From contig CAYUYH010000024.1 of assembly GCA_964449175.1 (NCBI GenBank), forward strand, positions 1 to 16,891: DNA of 16,891 nt. Direction: 5' to 3'. Numbering within the stretch: the first letter of the stretch is position 1; every line of letters begins with the position of its first letter. The position numbers and the translations under genes are program-made. Positions 15,100 to 16,891 of this stretch are shown piece after piece. This DNA comes from CAYUYH01 sp964449175. Lineage in GTDB: Bacteria; Planctomycetota; Phycisphaerae; SM23-33. The notes beneath the pieces are model-generated. The model made no database searches. It was not told the origin of the DNA and saw nothing but the letters and a program-made list of their open reading frames with translations.

Positions 15100-15263
15100 C
15101 CACACAGAGGAACAGAGGGACAGAGGAATACAGGCAGCAGATATGCGGCGGATCATTCGACACTGTTGAGTGTCTTGGCCGCGCTGCAGAACGGAAAAGA
15201 GTGACATTCCCTGATGTTTGCTGTTACTTGTTCCTCTCTGTCCCTCCGCGTCTCTGTGTCGCA
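15100..15263. repeat. Long imperfect inverted repeat with CACAGAGG-type arms
   Basis: The left arm (15100-15130) is built of ACAGAGG-like units. The right arm (15230-15263) is close to its reverse complement, sharing TTCCTCT, GTCCCTC and TCTCTGTGT in order, with a 2-base gap. Between them lies a nested hairpin centred on 15167. The element fills the gap between pyrG and the DUF1844 gene, ending about 29 bases before the latter's start codon. Arm sequence and architecture resemble the element at 9148-9263. Confidence 0.75.
15135..15188. other. Nested hairpin in the core of the inverted repeat
   Basis: GACACT-GTTG-AGTGTC (15159-15174) is a perfect 6-bp stem with a 4-base loop. It is enclosed by GCGGC pairing with GCCGC (15145-15149 with 15178-15182) and by GCAGC pairing with GCTGC (15135 region with 15183-15187). 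Three concentric pairings suggest a folded RNA or cruciform. No known RNA family is recognised. Confidence 0.45.
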
Positions 15264-15291
15264 GACAACTGACGAACGACTAGGAGCAGCG

Positions 15292-15729
15292 ATGGCTGAC
15301 GAAGAGCAGAAAGACAAGCCCAAGGCCGACCAGGCCGCCGGGGACAAGCCCAAGATAGTCGTGGACGACGACTGGAAGGCCCAGGCCCAGGCCGAGAAGG
15401 AACGCCTCGCCAAGGAGGTCGAGTCCGGCAAGGGCGGCGCGGCCGGCGGCCAGGCAGGCGCGGCGGGCGGGCGCGAGCTGCCGTCGGCGAGCTTCACCAC
15501 GCTCGTGGGCTCCCTGGTGACGCAGATACTCCTGGCCCTGGGCGGCATGGAAGACCCCAAGACCAAGCGCCGTTACGTGGACCTGGCCCTTGCCAAGCAC
15601 CACATCGACACGCTGACCGTCCTGGAAGCCAAGACCAAGGGCAACCTCACCGACGAGGAGAGGAAGCTGCTCGACCAGGCCCTCTACGAGACGCGGATGC
15701 ACTACGTCCAGTTCGCACAGAGGATGTGA
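15292..15729 (+). CDS. DUF1844 domain protein
   Basis: A 145-residue cytosolic protein of unknown function. The N-terminal third (1-62) is a charged, low-complexity tail rich in Lys, Asp, Gln, Ala and Gly, with a short coiled-coil-like stretch WKAQAQAEKERLAKEVES (28-45). The DUF1844 domain covers about 63-143: LPSASFTTLVGSLVTQILLALG (63-84), DLALAKHHIDTLTVLEAKTKGNLT (97-120), then EERKLLDQALYETRMHYV. ATG 15292 has AGGAG six to seven bases upstream; the open frame before it lies inside the inverted repeat and is not coding. Its stop is seven bases before the start of the next gene, so the two are co-transcribed. No biochemical role can be inferred from sequence. Confidence 0.9.
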   Translation: MADEEQKDKPKADQAAGDKPKIVVDDDWKAQAQAEKERLAKEVESGKGGAAGGQAGAAGGRELPSASFTTLVGSLVTQILLALGGMEDPKTKRRYVDLALAKHHIDTLTVLEAKTKGNLTDEERKLLDQALYETRMHYVQFAQRM

Positions 15730-15736
15730 GGCCGGC

Positions 15737-16339
15737 ATGTCGTTGCGAAAACTGCGAGTATTCCTGCTGCGGGTCGCCTTAATCCCGGTGATCTTCGTGG
15801 CTGTTTTCATCAGGCCGTCCTGGGGAGGACGCGGGACGACGGTGGAGGTCGTGACGGAAGTGGTGGGATACGTGCTCCTCCTGGCGGGACTGTCCATTCG
15901 CATCTGGTCGATCATCTACATCGGCGGCAAGAAGTCCGAACAGCTTGTGACAGAGGGGCCATACTCGCTCTGCCGCCATCCGCTCTATGTCGGCACCATG
16001 GTAGTGACCGCGGGGGCGGGCTTGTGCCTGGAGAACCTGCCCCTGCTCGTCTTGATGCTTGTGGGTATGTTGCCGGTGCATTTCGTCGTCGCCGGCCAGG
16101 AAGACAAGCACCTGGCCTCGCTGTTCCCTGGCGAGTACGAGGACTACGCAAGACGCGTGCCGCTATTCTGGCCTCGGTTTCGGGGATACCGCGCCGGCGA
16201 GAGCGTGACCATCCCTACCCGCGCGATCCGACGAATCGCAATGGATACCGTCGCGGTCATGCTCATCCCAGTGGCCGAAGAACTCATCGAGCTGTTCCAA
16301 CATCAGGGGGTCCTCCCGGTGCTGTGGCGTTTCCCGTGA
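15737..16339 (+). CDS. Isoprenylcysteine carboxyl methyltransferase (ICMT)-like membrane protein
   Basis: Likely an integral membrane, SAM-dependent methyltransferase of the ICMT/PEMT superfamily; the bacterial substrate is unknown, possibly a lipid or small molecule. The 200-residue protein has membrane segments at about 9-25, 36-62 and 84-120. The family core is GPYSLCRHPLYVGTMV (74-89), with the RHPxYxG motif. QEDKHLASLFPGEYEDYARRVPLFWPR (121-147) contains the Glu and Tyr positions of the E..L...F..EY..Y pattern. The C-terminal 40 residues (160-200) form an extra amphipathic extension not needed by the family. It starts seven bases after the DUF1844 gene and is the last recognisable gene before the repeat-rich right end. 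Confidence 0.88.
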   Translation: MSLRKLRVFLLRVALIPVIFVAVFIRPSWGGRGTTVEVVTEVVGYVLLLAGLSIRIWSIIYIGGKKSEQLVTEGPYSLCRHPLYVGTMVVTAGAGLCLENLPLLVLMLVGMLPVHFVVAGQEDKHLASLFPGEYEDYARRVPLFWPRFRGYRAGESVTIPTRAIRRIAMDTVAVMLIPVAEELIELFQHQGVLPVLWRFP

Positions 16340-16542
16340 GTCGGTGACCAGTGGATTATGCCATGCGCAATGGCGGAAACTGAGCCGGCGGCATGGCCTT
16401 CCCTCGACTTCGCTCGGGATGGCCGTGGTAAGTGCTAGACTCGCCGCGCGGAATGGCAGACAATGGGTTTGTCATGCCCAAGCTATCGCCAGCCTGCCAT
16501 GGCCCGGCCCGTGGCCGCGCCAAGGGCATGACGCCCAGCACC
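16340..16542. other. Gene-free stretch with three inverted repeats
   Basis: No convincing gene is present. A weak hairpin, GCCAT-GCGCA-ATGGC (16360-16374), lies 20 bases after the methyltransferase stop. GGCCTTCCC pairs with GGGATGGCC apart from one mismatch (16395-16424). GTCATGCCC (16471-16479) pairs perfectly with GGGCATGAC (16524-16532) across 44 bases. These look like dispersed palindromic repeats. Confidence 0.5.
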
Positions 16543-16543
16543 G

Positions 16544-16621
16544 GGCTCGCCAGGGCGTAGTTCGCCGTGGTTGAAGGTGGGGGATGATGCCCGGCTTCGC
16601 CCGTAGGGCTACGCCGTGGCG
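16544..16621. repeat. 78-bp direct repeat, copy 1
   Basis: Starts GGCTCGCCAGGGCGTAG and ends CTACGCCGTGGCG. Inside it GGCGTAG (16554-16560) is the inverse of CTACGCC (16609-16615), so each copy can fold on itself. It differs from copy 2 at a handful of bases and two 1-base indels. Confidence 0.85.
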
Positions 16622-16656
16622 TTCTTCGTTCGCCGCTTACCGGCGAACGAAGAACG
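16620..16656. repeat. Perfect 16-bp inverted repeat hairpin
   Basis: A perfect stem, 16620-16635 with 16641-16656, encloses the 5-base loop CTTAC. It abuts the end of direct repeat copy 1. No T-tract follows, so it is more like a REP-type palindrome than a terminator. Confidence 0.8.
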
Positions 16657-16714
16657 GAGAGGGCGGGATTCGCCTAGCGGCGCCTCGCCTTCGCTGCGCT
16701 GCGGCTTCGGCGTC

Positions 16715-16750
16715 GAACCCGCGTTACGGGGCTCCGCCCCGTGCGGGTTC
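16715..16750. repeat. Nested hairpin between the direct repeat copies
   Basis: GAACCCGC pairs with GCGGGTTC, and inside it ACGGGGC-TCC-GCCCCGT forms a perfect 7-bp stem. Only a GTT bulge on the left arm separates the two stems, giving 15 bp in all. Confidence 0.75.
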
Positions 16751-16764
16751 TGGTCCCGGCAGAC

Positions 16765-16842
16765 GGCTCGCCAGGGCGTAGTTCGCCGCGGTTACGGGTG
16801 GGGATGATGCCCGGCTTCGCCCGTATGGGCTACGCCGTGGCG
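16765..16842. repeat. 78-bp direct repeat, copy 2
   Basis: Second copy of the repeat at 16544-16621, about 90 percent identical by eye, with the same GGCGTAG/CTACGCC self-complementary ends. The 221-base spacing of the copies covers the two hairpins between them, suggesting a tandem unit of hairpin plus repeat. Confidence 0.85.
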
Positions 16843-16859
16843 GTGTTGGGTTGGCGCGC

Positions 16860-16891
16860 GGGGGGGGGCGGAGGACGGGGGGGGGGGGGGT
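16860..16891. other. Poly-G low-complexity end
   Basis: Runs of 9 and 14 G separated by a short mixed stretch end the window. Together with the repeats just before, this looks like a sequencing or assembly artefact at a contig end, not biology. Confidence 0.7.

Noticed and set aside
16584..16807. Short open frames in the right-hand repeats
   Set aside because: They read straight through hairpins and direct repeats, have no ribosome binding site and overlap each other in different frames.
16544..16842. Possible CRISPR array
   Set aside because: Only two 78-bp copies that are imperfect and widely spaced, with hairpins between them rather than equal-length spacers, and no cas genes.

Overview
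The window is GC-rich bacterial chromosome, dense in housekeeping genes, and looks like a piece of a Planctomycetes genome, most likely class Phycisphaerae. That placement is an inference. It rests on a DUF1559-like pseudopilin-type domain on an anti-sigma-like protein, a divergent CTP synthase, a DUF1844 protein, an ECF sigma factor pair, and many short-period repeats (heptads, octads, CACAGAGG- and GGTCACGAA-type arms) between genes. The right end decays into repeats and a 14-base G run, so it is probably a contig end.

Layout. Positions 118-2929 (+): gpsA (phospholipid precursor), cysE (cysteine synthesis) and an unrecognised cytosolic protein. Positions 3162-7908 (-): a three-gene alpha-glucan (glycogen) cluster, in transcription order a GT4/GT5-like glycosyltransferase, a GH57 glucanase and a GH133-type debranching enzyme, with a hairpin in each intercistronic gap. 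Positions 8107-11289 (-): pyrD, then upstream of it aroB, whose reading frame is continuous with a signal-peptide membrane protein. Positions 11414-13043 (-): an ECF sigma factor overlapping a membrane anti-sigma-like protein. Positions 13365-16339 (+): pyrG, a DUF1844 protein and an isoprenylcysteine-methyltransferase-like membrane protein. From 16340 to the end there is no convincing gene, only hairpins, inverted repeats and a 78-bp direct repeat.

How the genes work together. The glycosyltransferase would build or extend alpha-1,4-glucan, while GH57 and GH133 remodel and debranch it. pyrD and pyrG serve two steps of pyrimidine synthesis but lie on opposite strands. The sigma/anti-sigma pair probably forms a signalling switch across the membrane. 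No CRISPR array, tRNA, rRNA, transposase, phage gene or defence system was found.

The points most worth a second look are: (1) the stop-less junction between a membrane protein and AroB, with a strong internal ribosome binding site; (2) a CTP synthase whose glutaminase triad glutamate appears to be Cys; (3) two long imperfect inverted repeats with related arms; (4) the same AATCCG heptad at the 5' ends of both pyrD and pyrG; and (5) the fusion of an anti-sigma-like domain to a pseudopilin-like domain.
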